From Nocardia niigatensis NBRC 100131 (GTDB lineage Bacteria; Actinomycetota; Actinomycetes; Mycobacteriales; Mycobacteriaceae), in the NCBI RefSeq assembly GCF_000308655.1, contig NZ_BAGC01000044.1:281790-345789 (forward strand): a stretch of DNA of 64,000 nt. The letters are read 5' to 3'. The position numbers were made by a program, and so were the translations under genes. The notes below the pieces were generated by a model. It saw only the letters and a list, made by a program, of their open reading frames with translations. It had not been told where the DNA came from and did not search any database. This document shows positions 50,212 through 58,801 of the stretch, one piece after another. Every line of letters begins with the position of its first letter. Position 1 is the first letter of the stretch.

Positions 50212-50760
50212 GTGACCGACGATGACCCGGCGATTACCCCCACCGACATCGACGACGGCCTTGTCGACGCCATCGCCTACGAGATCGCCCGGCTCACCAA
50301 ATTGCGCGACCGGACCAATGCGCAGATCGCGTCCATGACCCAGGGCGAGATCGAACCGGCCGCCTACAGCGTCCTGTTCCAGCTGATCCACTGCGGCCCG
50401 AAACGCTCGGGCGCACTGGCCGAGGCCCTCTACTCGGACGCCTCGACCATCAGCCGGCAGGTCGCGAGCCTGGTCAAGCGCGGACTCATCGAACGCCGCG
50501 CCGACCCGGCCGACGGCCGCGCCAGCGTCCTCGACGTGACCGACGCCGGCCGTGAGGTGGCCACCCAGATCCGGGCCCGCCGCAACGACTCGCTGCGCCA
50601 CATGCTCCAGGACTGGGCGCCCCGCGAGCGGGAGACCTTCGCCGAACTGCTGACGCGCTTCGTCGACGGCTACGAGGAGACCCGGCAGCGCATGCTGGCC
50701 GATATCACGGCCCACAAAGACCTTCATTCCTATTACGCACCCGCGGAGAGCAATTCGTGA
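50212..50760 (+). CDS. MarR-family regulator
   Basis: A 182-aa winged-helix regulator. KRSGALAEALYSDASTISRQVASLVKRGLIERRADPADGRASVLDVTDAG is the MarR DNA-binding domain and wing. AAGGAGG lies 11 nt upstream of GTG 50212. The stop overlaps the transporter start (GTGA at 50757-50760), so it and the drug transporter form one operon, likely self-repressed until ligand binds. Confidence 0.92.
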   Translation: MTDDDPAITPTDIDDGLVDAIAYEIARLTKLRDRTNAQIASMTQGEIEPAAYSVLFQLIHCGPKRSGALAEALYSDASTISRQVASLVKRGLIERRADPADGRASVLDVTDAGREVATQIRARRNDSLRHMLQDWAPRERETFAELLTRFVDGYEETRQRMLADITAHKDLHSYYAPAESNS

Positions 50761-52460
50761 CTACACAAGCGGAAGTGGCGGAGCCGGAACTCAATTCGGC
50801 CGGCTTCACCCACAAGCAGATCCTGGTCATCATGAGCGGCCTGATCATGGGCATGCTGCTGGCGGCCCTGGATCAGACCATCGTGTCGACCTCCATCCGC
50901 ACCATCGCCGATGAGCTGCACGGCTATTCGGCCCAGGCGTGGGTGACCACCGCCTACCTGATCACCTCGACCCTGGCGACGCCGCTCTACGGCAAGCTCT
51001 CGGACATGTACGGCCGCAAGCCGTTCTACCTGGCCGCCATCACCATCTTCGTGATCGGCTCGCTGGCCTGTTCCATGGCGACCTCCATGTACGAGCTGGC
51101 CGCCTTCCGGGCTTTCCAGGGCCTGGGCGCGGGCGGTCTGATGTCGCTGGCGCTGACCATCATGGGCGACATCGTGTCCCCCCGGGAACGCGCCCGCTAC
51201 CAGGGCTACTTCCTGGCCGTGTTCGGTACCTCCAGCGTGGTCGGCCCGGTCGTCGGCGGCATCCTGTCCGGCACCAACGAGATCCTGGGCGTCACCGGCT
51301 GGCGCTGGGTGTTCCTGGTGAACGTGCCGGTCGGCATCATCGCGCTGGCCGTGGTGACCCGCGTGCTCAAGCTGCCCAAGCGTCCCGTCACCAAGGTGCC
51401 GATCGACTGGATGGGCATCTCGGCGCTGATCGTCGGCCTGGTGCCGCTGCTGGTGGTCGCCGAGCAGGGCCGCGAATGGGGCTGGACCAGTAGCCACGCG
51501 CTCCTCTGCTACGCGCTGGGCGCGATCGGCGTGCTGTCCTTCATCACGGTCGAGGCCAAGCAGGGCGACGCCGCGCTGATCCCGCTGCGCATGTTCAAGA
51601 ACTCCACCTTCGCCCTCGGCGTGGTCATCTCGGTGGTGGTCGGTGCGGCCATGTTCGGTGGCATCACCCTGCTGCCGCAGTACCTGCAGGTGGTGCAGGG
51701 CGCGAGCCCGACCAAGGCGGGTCTGCTGATGCTGCCGTTGGTGGCGGGCATGATGACCGGCTCGATCCTGGCCGGCCAGCTGATCGCCCGGACCGGACGG
51801 TACAAGTTCTTCCCGCCGGTGGGCGCGGCGCTGCTGACCTCGGGCCTGTTCCTGCTGCACCTGGTGTCGGCCGACACCGGGCTGTGGATCGTCATGATCT
51901 TCATGGCGGTCACCGGCTTCGGCCTCGGCAACCTGATGCAGCCGCTGACCCTGGCGCTGCAGAATGCGTTGCCGCCCAAGGACATGGGCGTGTCCACCGC
52001 GGCCGCGACCTTCTTCCGGCAGATCGGCGGCACCCTGGGTGTGGCGGTGTTCCTGTCCGTGCTGTTCACCCAGCTGGCGCCGAACATCACCACCTCGCTG
52101 CAGAGCGCCGGGCAGCCCGGCACGTCCTTCTCGGTCGCCGCCCAGAACGCCATGAAGGGCGAAGGCAGCGCGGTCGACAAGCGGGTCGTCACCCAGCTGT
52201 CGAACCCGGAGACCGCGCCGGCGGCCGTGGGCCAGGTGCTCAATGACAGCTCGGTCGTCCAGCAGCTGAACCCGGCGCTGGCCCACCCGTTCAAGGAGGG
52301 CTTCGCCAAGTCCATGGACCGGGTGTTCCTGTCGGCCACCTTCGTGGCGCTGCTCGGCTTCATCCTGGTGCTGTTCTGGAAGGAGGTGCCGCTGCGCAGC
52401 GCCGGCGGCATCCAGGCCCGGAAGGAAGCCATCGAGGAGGCGGACGCGGCCTCGGTCTGA
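50757..52460 (+). CDS. Drug:H+ antiporter, DHA2 (EmrB/QacA) family
   Basis: A 567-aa 14-helix major facilitator. Motif D1 LDQTIVSTSIRTIADEL, motif A LYGKLSDMYGRKP, motif B-like RAFQGLGAGG and motif C GTSSVVGPVVGGIL are all present. Helices 13-14 are separated by a 90-residue outside loop (QSAGQPGTSF to DRVFLS). It exports hydrophobic or cationic compounds; the ligand is unknown. Translationally coupled to marR. Confidence 0.93.
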   Translation: MTTQAEVAEPELNSAGFTHKQILVIMSGLIMGMLLAALDQTIVSTSIRTIADELHGYSAQAWVTTAYLITSTLATPLYGKLSDMYGRKPFYLAAITIFVIGSLACSMATSMYELAAFRAFQGLGAGGLMSLALTIMGDIVSPRERARYQGYFLAVFGTSSVVGPVVGGILSGTNEILGVTGWRWVFLVNVPVGIIALAVVTRVLKLPKRPVTKVPIDWMGISALIVGLVPLLVVAEQGREWGWTSSHALLCYALGAIGVLSFITVEAKQGDAALIPLRMFKNSTFALGVVISVVVGAAMFGGITLLPQYLQVVQGASPTKAGLLMLPLVAGMMTGSILAGQLIARTGRYKFFPPVGAALLTSGLFLLHLVSADTGLWIVMIFMAVTGFGLGNLMQPLTLALQNALPPKDMGVSTAAATFFRQIGGTLGVAVFLSVLFTQLAPNITTSLQSAGQPGTSFSVAAQNAMKGEGSAVDKRVVTQLSNPETAPAAVGQVLNDSSVVQQLNPALAHPFKEGFAKSMDRVFLSATFVALLGFILVLFWKEVPLRSAGGIQARKEAIEEADAASV

Positions 52461-52488
52461 TCGGCCCGGCCGACGATCGAATAGACGG

Positions 52489-52518
52489 TGCCCCTGTCGC
52501 GGAGACGCGGCGGGGGCA
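52489..52518 (+). terminator. Hairpin after the DHA2 transporter
   Basis: TGCCCC (52489-52494) pairs with GGGGCA (52513-52518) and TCGCG with CGCGG-side bases inside, followed by TTGTCATTT. Confidence 0.65.
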
Positions 52519-52624
52519 TTGTCATTTCACAATTCGGGCCGGACTCTGTGAGTTACTTGGGAACGAGCAGTGAGCTTGTTGTGAACCCTTTGTCCGGAAG
52601 GTCCTATTCGAACCCGAGGATGTG

Positions 52625-52942
52625 ATGCGGTTTATGTCTCCCCATCGGCCCACGTTCTTCAATCGACGCAGTCGCGCGGCCCTCGCCGCCGGTGTACTCG
52701 CGCTGGCGCTGGGCGCTGGTCCCCTGACTGTCGCCACCGCGACCGCCCTGCCGGCGCCGGCGGCGCCGAGCCCGAACTTCCCCGACCCGGGCGCCCCGGG
52801 CGGCGGTCAGCAGAAGAAGGACGAGCGTCTCGAGAAGGGGGAGAGGCTCGGAGGCGGAATCATCACCAAGATGATCGACTCGATGGCCGACACCGTGAAG
52901 TGCATCCTGAACATCCCGCTGCCCACGGTGAAGTGCGGGTAG
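52625..52942 (+). CDS. Small secreted protein, function unknown
   Basis: A 105-aa exported protein. A basic head (MSPHRPTFFNRRSRA) and hydrophobic core (ALAAGVLALALGAGPLTVATATA) form a signal peptide. The mature part is Pro-rich, then charged (KKDERLEKGERL), and ends in CILNIPLPTVKCG with two cysteines. ATG 52625 is preceded by CGAGGA; ATG 52634 is also possible. No family recognised. Confidence 0.7.
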   Translation: MRFMSPHRPTFFNRRSRAALAAGVLALALGAGPLTVATATALPAPAAPSPNFPDPGAPGGGQQKKDERLEKGERLGGGIITKMIDSMADTVKCILNIPLPTVKCG

Positions 52943-52962
52943 CGGCAGCCGAATGCCTTGCG

Positions 52963-52993
52963 GGCCGGTCAGATCAGACCGATCTGACCGGCC
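52963..52993. terminator. Hairpin shared by the secreted protein and SRAP ends
   Basis: Perfect 13-bp arms (GGCCGGTCAGATC / GATCTGACCGGCC) around AGACC. The hairpin overlaps the last codons of the SRAP gene (stop at 52969), so the coding end doubles as the terminator. Confidence 0.8.
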
Positions 52994-53736
52994 TGTGCGC
53001 CCACTTCCGCCAGCAGTTCGGGGCCGTTGTTCTTGACGCTGTTGACCAGCGACGGCACCTCACGCACCAGAATGTCCGAAACCACCGCGGGCGCAGGGGT
53101 TTCCAGCAACGACCCCGGCGCGGGATGGTCCGGGTCCAGCCAGGCGTCCCAATGCTCGCGCGGCATCGGCAGCGGCATACGGTCGTGGATCTTGGCCAGG
53201 TCGCCGACCGCGTCGGTGGTCAGGATCGTGCAGGACAGCAGCGGCCGCGCCTCGTCGCCTTGCTCGCGGTCGCGCCAGACCGACCAGAGACCCGCCATGT
53301 AGAGGCGCCCCCCGCCGGCGCGGGACATGAAATACGGCCGCTTGACGGCCTTTCCGAGCGAATCGGCCTCGGTGACCCACTCGTACCAGCCGTCCATGGG
53401 CACCAGGCAGCGGCGCTTCTTCACGGCATCACGGAAGGAGGCGGTGGTGGCGGCCTTGTCGGCGCGGGCGTTGAACAGGGGCTTACCCTTCACCGGGATG
53501 CCGGGCTCGGCGGCTTTGGTCCAGGGCGGGATGAGGCCCCAGCGCATGGCCCGGACGCGGAGCGTGGCCGGGTCCTCCGGGTGGTCGTGGTCGTGGCGTT
53601 CGACGACCGTGAGCACCTGATTGGTCGGCGCCACATTGTAATTGGGATCGAAGCCCTTGTCGCCGGTCTCGTCGATAGCATCGAGCTCGACGGCCAGTTT
53701 CGCGGGATTCGTCGTGGTCGCGTATCTACCGCACAT
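52969..53736 (-). CDS. SRAP/HMCES-type abasic-site protein (YedK-like)
   Basis: A 255-aa SOS-response-associated peptidase family protein that covalently shields abasic sites in single-stranded DNA. Cys2 (after Met removal), Asn in FNARAD, Glu in GWYEW and His in IHDRMP are the active-site residues and all are present. ATG 53736 is chosen, not ATG 53745, because only it puts Cys at position 2 (MCGRYA). Counterpart of Rv3226c. Confidence 0.95.
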   Translation of the reverse strand: MCGRYATTTNPAKLAVELDAIDETGDKGFDPNYNVAPTNQVLTVVERHDHDHPEDPATLRVRAMRWGLIPPWTKAAEPGIPVKGKPLFNARADKAATTASFRDAVKKRRCLVPMDGWYEWVTEADSLGKAVKRPYFMSRAGGGRLYMAGLWSVWRDREQGDEARPLLSCTILTTDAVGDLAKIHDRMPLPMPREHWDAWLDPDHPAPGSLLETPAPAVVSDILVREVPSLVNSVKNNGPELLAEVGAQAGQIGLI

Positions 53737-53820
53737 GCCGACCATGCTGCCACCGCGTGCCGACAGTCACCAGAAGCGAATCGCACCCGATGTGATGGCA
53801 ATTGACATCACTTGGACAGT

Positions 53821-53838
53821 ATGAGACGTTCGTCTCAT
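53821..53838. promoter_or_regulatory. Perfect palindromic operator before the ALDH gene
   Basis: ATGAGACG-TT-CGTCTCAT is a perfect 18-bp palindrome, 30 bp before the ALDH start and between divergent genes. The form is that of a TetR-family operator. No regulator gene lies next to it. Confidence 0.8.
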
Positions 53839-53868
53839 CACACTCTCATCAAGGGATCGCCGCCAATC

Positions 53869-55377
53869 ATGACTGCAACCGAAACCGCCCCGCTCGATCA
53901 GGCCGACACGCTGACTTCCGTCAACCCCGCCACCGGCGAGACGCTCGCCACCTACCAGATCGACGATGAGGCGGCGGTGCGCGCGGCCGTCGCCAAGGCC
54001 CGGACCGCCGCCGCCACCTGGGGCGCGCTGACCTACGCCGAGCGCAAGAAGCACATCCTGCGCTGGGGCAGCAAGCTGGTAGAGAAGTCCGACGAGCTCA
54101 GCGAGCTCATCCACGCCGAGAACGGCAAGCCCCTCGACGACGCCTTCCTCGAGCTCATGCTGGCCCTCGAGCACATCAAGTGGGCCGCCTCCAACGCCGA
54201 GAAGGTGCTCAAGCCCAGGAAGGTCGCGCCCGGCGCGTTCATGGCCAACTTCGCCGCCCACCTGGAGTACCGCCCGCTGGGCGTGGTCGGCGTGATCGGG
54301 CCGTGGAACTACCCGATCTACACCCCGAACGGCTCCATCGCCTACGCGCTCGCGGCCGGCAACTGCGTGGTCTTCAAGCCGAGCGAATTCTCCACCGGCA
54401 TCGGCAATTTCGTGGCCAAGGCGTTCGCCGAGGCGAATCCGGAACTGCCGGACGGCGTCTTCATCGCCATCAACGGCTACGGCGCCACCGGCGCGGCGCT
54501 GGTCAAGTCCGGCGTCGACAAGCTGGCCTTCACCGGATCCACCGCGACCGGCAAGAAGATCATGGCCGCGGCCGCCGAGAGCCTCACCCCGGTGCTGCTG
54601 GAATGCGGCGGCAAGGACGCGGTGATCGTGGCCGCGGACGCCGACGTCAAGGCCGCCGCCGACGCGGTCGCCTGGGGCGCCACCTCCAACTCCGGCCAGA
54701 CCTGCGCCGGTGTCGAGCGGGTGTACGTGGACAAGTCCATCGCCGATGAGTTCGTCGCCGAGGTCAAGCGCATCCTCACCGACATCAAGCCCGGTTCGGA
54801 CGGCAAGGCCGCCTACGGCCCGATGACCATGCCCGGCCAGATCGACATCGTGCGCCGGCACATCGACGACGCGCTGAAGAACGGCGGCAAGGCCGTGCTC
54901 GGCGGGCCCGAATCGGTCAAGGGGGCCTTCATCGAACCGGTCGTGCTGGTCGACGTGGACGAGTCGTCGGACGCGGTGTGCGAGGAGACCTTCGGGCCGA
55001 CCGTCACCATCCGCACCGTCAACGGCGTGGACGAGGCGGTCGAGTTGACCAACAGGAGCAAGTACGGGCTCGGGTCGGCGGTGTACTCGAAGAAGCAGGG
55101 CATGGAGATCGCCCGCCGCCTCGAGGTCGGCTGCACCTCGGTGAACTCGGTGCTGTCCTACGCGGCCATCTCGGGTCTGCCCTTCGGTGGCGTGCGCGAG
55201 TCCGGCATCGGCCGCATCCACGGCGCGCCGGGCCTGCTGGAGTTCTCGCGGCCGCACTCGATCGCGGTGCAGCGCTTCGCGATTCCGGGCATGGCGCTGC
55301 TGTCCTACGCCCGCACCGACCGCACCATGAAGCTGCTGCGCAAGATCGTGCCGCTGGTCCACGGTCGCGCGAAGTAG
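53869..55377 (+). CDS. Aldehyde dehydrogenase family protein
   Basis: A 502-aa NAD(P)-dependent dehydrogenase. Catalytic Cys in SNSGQTCAGVERVYV and Glu in VLLECGGKD are present; PWNYP and FTGSTATGKKI are nucleotide-site motifs; the FGPTV and PFGGVRESGIGR motifs close the fold. The C-terminal 25 residues (MKLLRKIVPLVHGRAK) end in a basic amphipathic helix, as in membrane-associated fatty-aldehyde dehydrogenases. ATG 53869 has AAGGGAT upstream. Substrate likely a long-chain aldehyde (inference). Confidence 0.9.
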   Translation: MTATETAPLDQADTLTSVNPATGETLATYQIDDEAAVRAAVAKARTAAATWGALTYAERKKHILRWGSKLVEKSDELSELIHAENGKPLDDAFLELMLALEHIKWAASNAEKVLKPRKVAPGAFMANFAAHLEYRPLGVVGVIGPWNYPIYTPNGSIAYALAAGNCVVFKPSEFSTGIGNFVAKAFAEANPELPDGVFIAINGYGATGAALVKSGVDKLAFTGSTATGKKIMAAAAESLTPVLLECGGKDAVIVAADADVKAAADAVAWGATSNSGQTCAGVERVYVDKSIADEFVAEVKRILTDIKPGSDGKAAYGPMTMPGQIDIVRRHIDDALKNGGKAVLGGPESVKGAFIEPVVLVDVDESSDAVCEETFGPTVTIRTVNGVDEAVELTNRSKYGLGSAVYSKKQGMEIARRLEVGCTSVNSVLSYAAISGLPFGGVRESGIGRIHGAPGLLEFSRPHSIAVQRFAIPGMALLSYARTDRTMKLLRKIVPLVHGRAK

Positions 55378-55389
55378 AACCAGCCCCAG

Positions 55390-55419
55390 GGGGTATACGT
55401 ACTCATGTGCGTATACCCC
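55390..55419 (+). terminator. Inverted repeat after the ALDH gene
   Basis: GGGGTATACG and CGTATACCCC form perfect 10-bp arms around a 10-base loop, 13 bp after the ALDH stop. No T run follows. It may be a terminator or an operator-like site upstream of aroA. Confidence 0.55.
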
Positions 55420-55447
55420 GAGTCCTTCCGATGCTCACCGAGCTACT

Positions 55448-55568
55448 GATTTCGCAAAGTTGGGTGTAACTCGCCGGGGACGGGCTCAGCCGGGTACGGC
55501 ACCCGTCCGCCGGTCCGCAACGCGAGTCTCACGGCAATTTCTTGTCGGCAAAAGTCTCGGGGAGGCGG
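55448..55568 (+). repeat. Dispersed intergenic repeat, copy B
   Basis: The second copy of the element at 45893-46011, here 11-131 bp before aroA. Its right end GGGGAGGCGGGAG supplies the aroA ribosome-binding site. Shared blocks and the equal 26-base spacer are listed under copy A. Confidence 0.7.
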
Positions 55569-55578
55569 GAGTGCGAAG

Positions 55579-56871
55579 ATGGGCCTTGTGACTTTCTGGC
55601 CCGCGCCCCACGTCCGAGTTCCCGTCCACGCGACCGTGACCCTGCCCGGGTCCAAATCCATTACCAATCGGGCGTTGATCCTCGCCGCGCTGGCGGATCG
55701 GCCGTCCACCATCACCGGCGCGCTGCGCAGCCGCGACACCGACCTCATGATCGCGGCCCTGCGGGCCATGGGCACCGGCATCGAGGGCGAGGGCGAGACG
55801 CTCACCGTCACCCCGCCGGCCGAATTCACCAGTGCCGTGGTCGATTGCGGGCTCGCGGGCACCGTCATGCGGTTCCTGCCGCCGGTGGCGGCGCTGGCGC
55901 GCGGCGATGTCGCCTTCGACGGCGACGAGCAGGCGCGGGTGCGGCCCCTCGGCACCATCCTGGACGCACTGCGCGCCCTGGGCCTCGACATCGACGGCAA
56001 CCGGCTGCCCTTCGTGGTGCACGGTACGGGCACGCTGCGCGGCGGGCCGGTCACCATCGACGCCTCTGGCTCCTCGCAGTTCGTGTCCGGGCTGCTGCTG
56101 TCGGCGGCGCGGTTCGAGCAGGGCGTCACCGTGAACCACGACGGCGCCGCGCTGCCGTCCATGCCGCACATCGAGATGACCGTCGAGATGTTGCGGCGGG
56201 CCGATGTTCGCGTGGACGCGCCCAATGATCCGCGCAAGGCACAGACCTGGACGGTGGCCCCGGGCCCGATCCGGGCGGTGGACTGGGAGGTCGAACCGGA
56301 CCTGTCCAACGCCACCCCGTTCCTGGCGGCGGCGGCCGTCACCGGCGGCGAGGTGAGCATTCCGCACTGGCCGCGGCTCACCACCCAGCCGGGCGACGTG
56401 ATCCGGGAGATCCTGGTGCGCATGGGCGCCGAGGCGCGCTTCTTCGAGAACATACTGACCGTACGCGGCCCCGAGCGGCTGGCCGGCATCGACATCGACC
56501 TGCACGACGTGGGCGAGCTGACCCCGACCGTGGCCGCCCTTGCGGCACTGGCGGATTCGCCGTCGCGGCTGCGCGGCATCGCGCACCTGCGCGGCCACGA
56601 GACCGACCGCTTGGCCGCGCTGGCCACCGAGATCAACCGGCTCGGCGGCAAGGTCACCGAGACCGAGGACGGGCTGGCCATCGTGCCCAACCCGCTGACC
56701 GGTGGCCAGTGGCGCTCATACGCCGATCACCGGATGGCCACCGCGGGCGCGATCATCGGCCTGGTGACGCCGGGCGTGGAGATCGAGGACATCGGCACCA
56801 CCGCCAAGACGCTGCCGAACTTCGTGGAACTGTGGGACGGGATGCTGGCCTCGCCGGGAGCAGGACACTGA
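55579..56871 (+). CDS. aroA: AroA, 3-phosphoshikimate 1-carboxyvinyltransferase (EPSP synthase)
   Basis: A 430-aa enzyme of the shikimate pathway, joining PEP to shikimate-3-phosphate. LPGSKSITNRALILAALA near residue 22 binds both substrates; GTVMRFLPPVAAL and SGSSQFVSGLLLSAAR are the other family signatures; DHRMATAGAIIGL near the C-terminus holds Arg and His. ATG 55579 lies behind GGAGGCGGGAG; GTG 55588 is an alternative. The stop overlaps rsgA (CTGA at 56868-56871). Confidence 0.96.
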   Translation: MGLVTFWPAPHVRVPVHATVTLPGSKSITNRALILAALADRPSTITGALRSRDTDLMIAALRAMGTGIEGEGETLTVTPPAEFTSAVVDCGLAGTVMRFLPPVAALARGDVAFDGDEQARVRPLGTILDALRALGLDIDGNRLPFVVHGTGTLRGGPVTIDASGSSQFVSGLLLSAARFEQGVTVNHDGAALPSMPHIEMTVEMLRRADVRVDAPNDPRKAQTWTVAPGPIRAVDWEVEPDLSNATPFLAAAAVTGGEVSIPHWPRLTTQPGDVIREILVRMGAEARFFENILTVRGPERLAGIDIDLHDVGELTPTVAALAALADSPSRLRGIAHLRGHETDRLAALATEINRLGGKVTETEDGLAIVPNPLTGGQWRSYADHRMATAGAIIGLVTPGVEIEDIGTTAKTLPNFVELWDGMLASPGAGH

Positions 56872-57875
56872 GGCGCCGCGAGTACGACGAGTCCGATGTC
56901 CGGGTGCGCCCGGGCAAAGGCTCGCGCCCGCGCACGAAGACCCGGCCGCAGCATCTGGATGCCGAGGCGGCCATGGTGGTCTCGGTGGACCGGGGGCGCT
57001 GGGGGTGTGTGCTGGACGGGGATCCGGAGCGGCCGCTGACGGCCATGCGGGCGCGCGAGCTGGGCCGCACCCCGATCGTGGTCGGCGATCAGGTGGACGT
57101 GGTCGGGGATCTGTCCGGCAAGCCCGACACCCTGGCCCGCATCGTGCGTGTGGTGGATCGGCGAACGGTGCTGCGCCGCACCGCCGATGACACCGATCCG
57201 TTCGAGCGGGTGGTGGTGGCCAATGCCGAGCAGCTGTTCATCGTGGTGGCGCTGGCCGATCCGCCGCCGCGCACCGGGTTCGTGGAGCGGGCCATGGTGG
57301 CGGCGTATGTCGGTGGGCTGCAACCGATTCTGTGCCTGACCAAGCACGATCTGGCCGCCTACTCCGAATTCGCCTCGGCCTTCGAGGATCTGGATCTGAC
57401 CATCGTCTACGGCGGGATCGAGGATCCGCTGGAGCCGGTGCTGGAGTTACTGGACGACAAGCTGACCGCCTTGATCGGGCATTCCGGGGTCGGCAAGTCG
57501 ACCCTGGTGAACCGGTTGGTGCCGGACGCGGAGCGCGCGGTCGGCGAGGTGTCCGGGGTCGGCAAGGGCCGCCACACCTCGACCCAGTCGGTGGCGCTGC
57601 CGCTGCCCGAGGGCGGCTGGGTCATCGACACGCCCGGCGTGCGCTCGTTCGGCCTGGCCCACATCACGCCCGACGACGTCATCCAGGCGTTCTCCGATCT
57701 GGCCGACGCCATCGAGAACTGCCCGCGCGGCTGCACCCATCTCGGCCCGCCCGCCGACCCGGAATGCGCGCTCGACGAACTCCCCGGCAAGGAACTCCGG
57801 GTAGCGGCCATCCGACGCCTGCTCACCGCCCTGAATTCCAACGACCCGTGGTTCCGGGGCAGCAGCGACAGCTGA
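56868..57875 (+). CDS. rsgA: RsgA, small-subunit-dependent circularly permuted GTPase
   Basis: A 335-aa ribosome-maturation GTPase for the 30S subunit. An OB domain is followed by G4 (TKHD near residue 165), G1 (GHSGVGKS), G3 (DTPG) in the permuted order, and a zinc knuckle CPRGCTHLGPPADPEC. The start appears to be CTG at 56868, overlapping the aroA stop: it gives LRRREYDESD, matching the start I recall for Rv3228 (MRRREYDESD), with GCAGGA upstream. The first GTG downstream, at codon 12, would cut conserved residues. Counterpart of Rv3228. Confidence 0.9.
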   Translation: MRRREYDESDVRVRPGKGSRPRTKTRPQHLDAEAAMVVSVDRGRWGCVLDGDPERPLTAMRARELGRTPIVVGDQVDVVGDLSGKPDTLARIVRVVDRRTVLRRTADDTDPFERVVVANAEQLFIVVALADPPPRTGFVERAMVAAYVGGLQPILCLTKHDLAAYSEFASAFEDLDLTIVYGGIEDPLEPVLELLDDKLTALIGHSGVGKSTLVNRLVPDAERAVGEVSGVGKGRHTSTQSVALPLPEGGWVIDTPGVRSFGLAHITPDDVIQAFSDLADAIENCPRGCTHLGPPADPECALDELPGKELRVAAIRRLLTALNSNDPWFRGSSDS

Positions 57876-57973
57876 CACGCGCGGGACGCCGACGGAGACT
57901 CGCGGTAGCCCAGAGGTAGCTGAGAATTCGCCCATTCGATACCTTTTGTGCATAACCGGCACGAAGGGATGTC

Positions 57974-58192
57974 ATGAGCGAGGATCTCCCCGAGCTGCCG
58001 CCGGCCAATGCGCGGCGGCACGACGATGTCCGGCCCGCCCGCGATCAGGCCGGTCGGCCCGGAGCGGAACAGGGTGGTGAACGGCCGCGCGACAAGGACG
58101 AGAAGCTGCCGCCGGAGCATCCGGACGACCGGTCCCCCGCCGACCCGCACGACTGGCAGGAGGACTGGGATCGGGCGCGTTGGGCGCCCTGA
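57974..58192 (+). CDS. Small hydrophilic protein, function unknown
   Basis: A 72-aa highly charged protein rich in Asp, Glu, Arg and Pro, with no hydrophobic core, so probably disordered. It ends in HDWQEDWDRARWAP with three Trp. AAGGGATGTC precedes ATG 57974. No family recognised. Confidence 0.55.
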   Translation: MSEDLPELPPANARRHDDVRPARDQAGRPGAEQGGERPRDKDEKLPPEHPDDRSPADPHDWQEDWDRARWAP

Positions 58193-58218
58193 TCCCGGGA
58201 GCGACCTAGGCTCGGGAC

Positions 58219-58743
58219 ATGGCTTTCGCTGAATGGCGGCGCCGGCCCGAGGCGCCCGCCCGCTGGAATCCGCTGCCGCGACTGGGCCGCACCCTGGCCC
58301 GGCGCCGGACCGTCATGCGCACCGCGCCGGTGGTGTTCGCGCTGGAGCGCTTCACGCGGCGGGTGACCCACGGCCGCAAGGGAATCCTCGATGTCGCGGG
58401 ACTGCCGGCACTGCAGCTCACGGTGGCCGGGCGCCGGACCGGCCTGCCCCGCACGGTCAGTCTGCTCTACATCCCGAATCCATACGACGAGAAGCGCTTT
58501 CTGATCGTCTCCTCGAATTGGGGAGGGCCGGAACAACCCTCGTGGTCGGCCAATCTGCGCGCCGCCGACCGCGCCGAACTGGTGGTGCGGGGTGAACGGT
58601 TCCCGGTCGAGGTGCGACAGCTGACGGGGGCCGAGCGGGATCGCGCCTGGCGGCGGGCGCTGGACTTCTGGCCCGGTTACGCCATGGAGCAGCGGCACGC
58701 GGGCATGCGTCGCTTCCGGCTGTTCGAGCTCGCCCGGCTCTGA
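58219..58743 (+). CDS. F420H2-dependent nitroreductase-like protein (Ddn family)
   Basis: A 174-aa deazaflavin-dependent oxidoreductase of the Ddn/FDOR-A type. LQLTVAGRRTGLPRTVSLLYIP and FLIVSSNWGGPEQPSWSANLRA are the signature regions for F420 binding; the C-terminal ALDFWPGYAMEQRHAGMRRFRLFEL completes the pocket. The N-terminal 55 residues are basic and may be membrane-associated. ATG 58219 is 6 nt after TAGGCT, predicting a leaderless mRNA. Substrate unknown. Confidence 0.88.
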   Translation: MAFAEWRRRPEAPARWNPLPRLGRTLARRRTVMRTAPVVFALERFTRRVTHGRKGILDVAGLPALQLTVAGRRTGLPRTVSLLYIPNPYDEKRFLIVSSNWGGPEQPSWSANLRAADRAELVVRGERFPVEVRQLTGAERDRAWRRALDFWPGYAMEQRHAGMRRFRLFELARL

Positions 58744-58801
58744 CGCGAAAACGGCTGCTGGATATTAGCCACTGCTTTTCTCGTCCACTGCGGACGCGGG
58801 C

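Noticed and set aside
55443..56690. 415-codon minus-strand frame over aroA
   Set aside because: Antisense shadow of aroA and the dispersed repeat, Ser/Arg-rich with no motifs.
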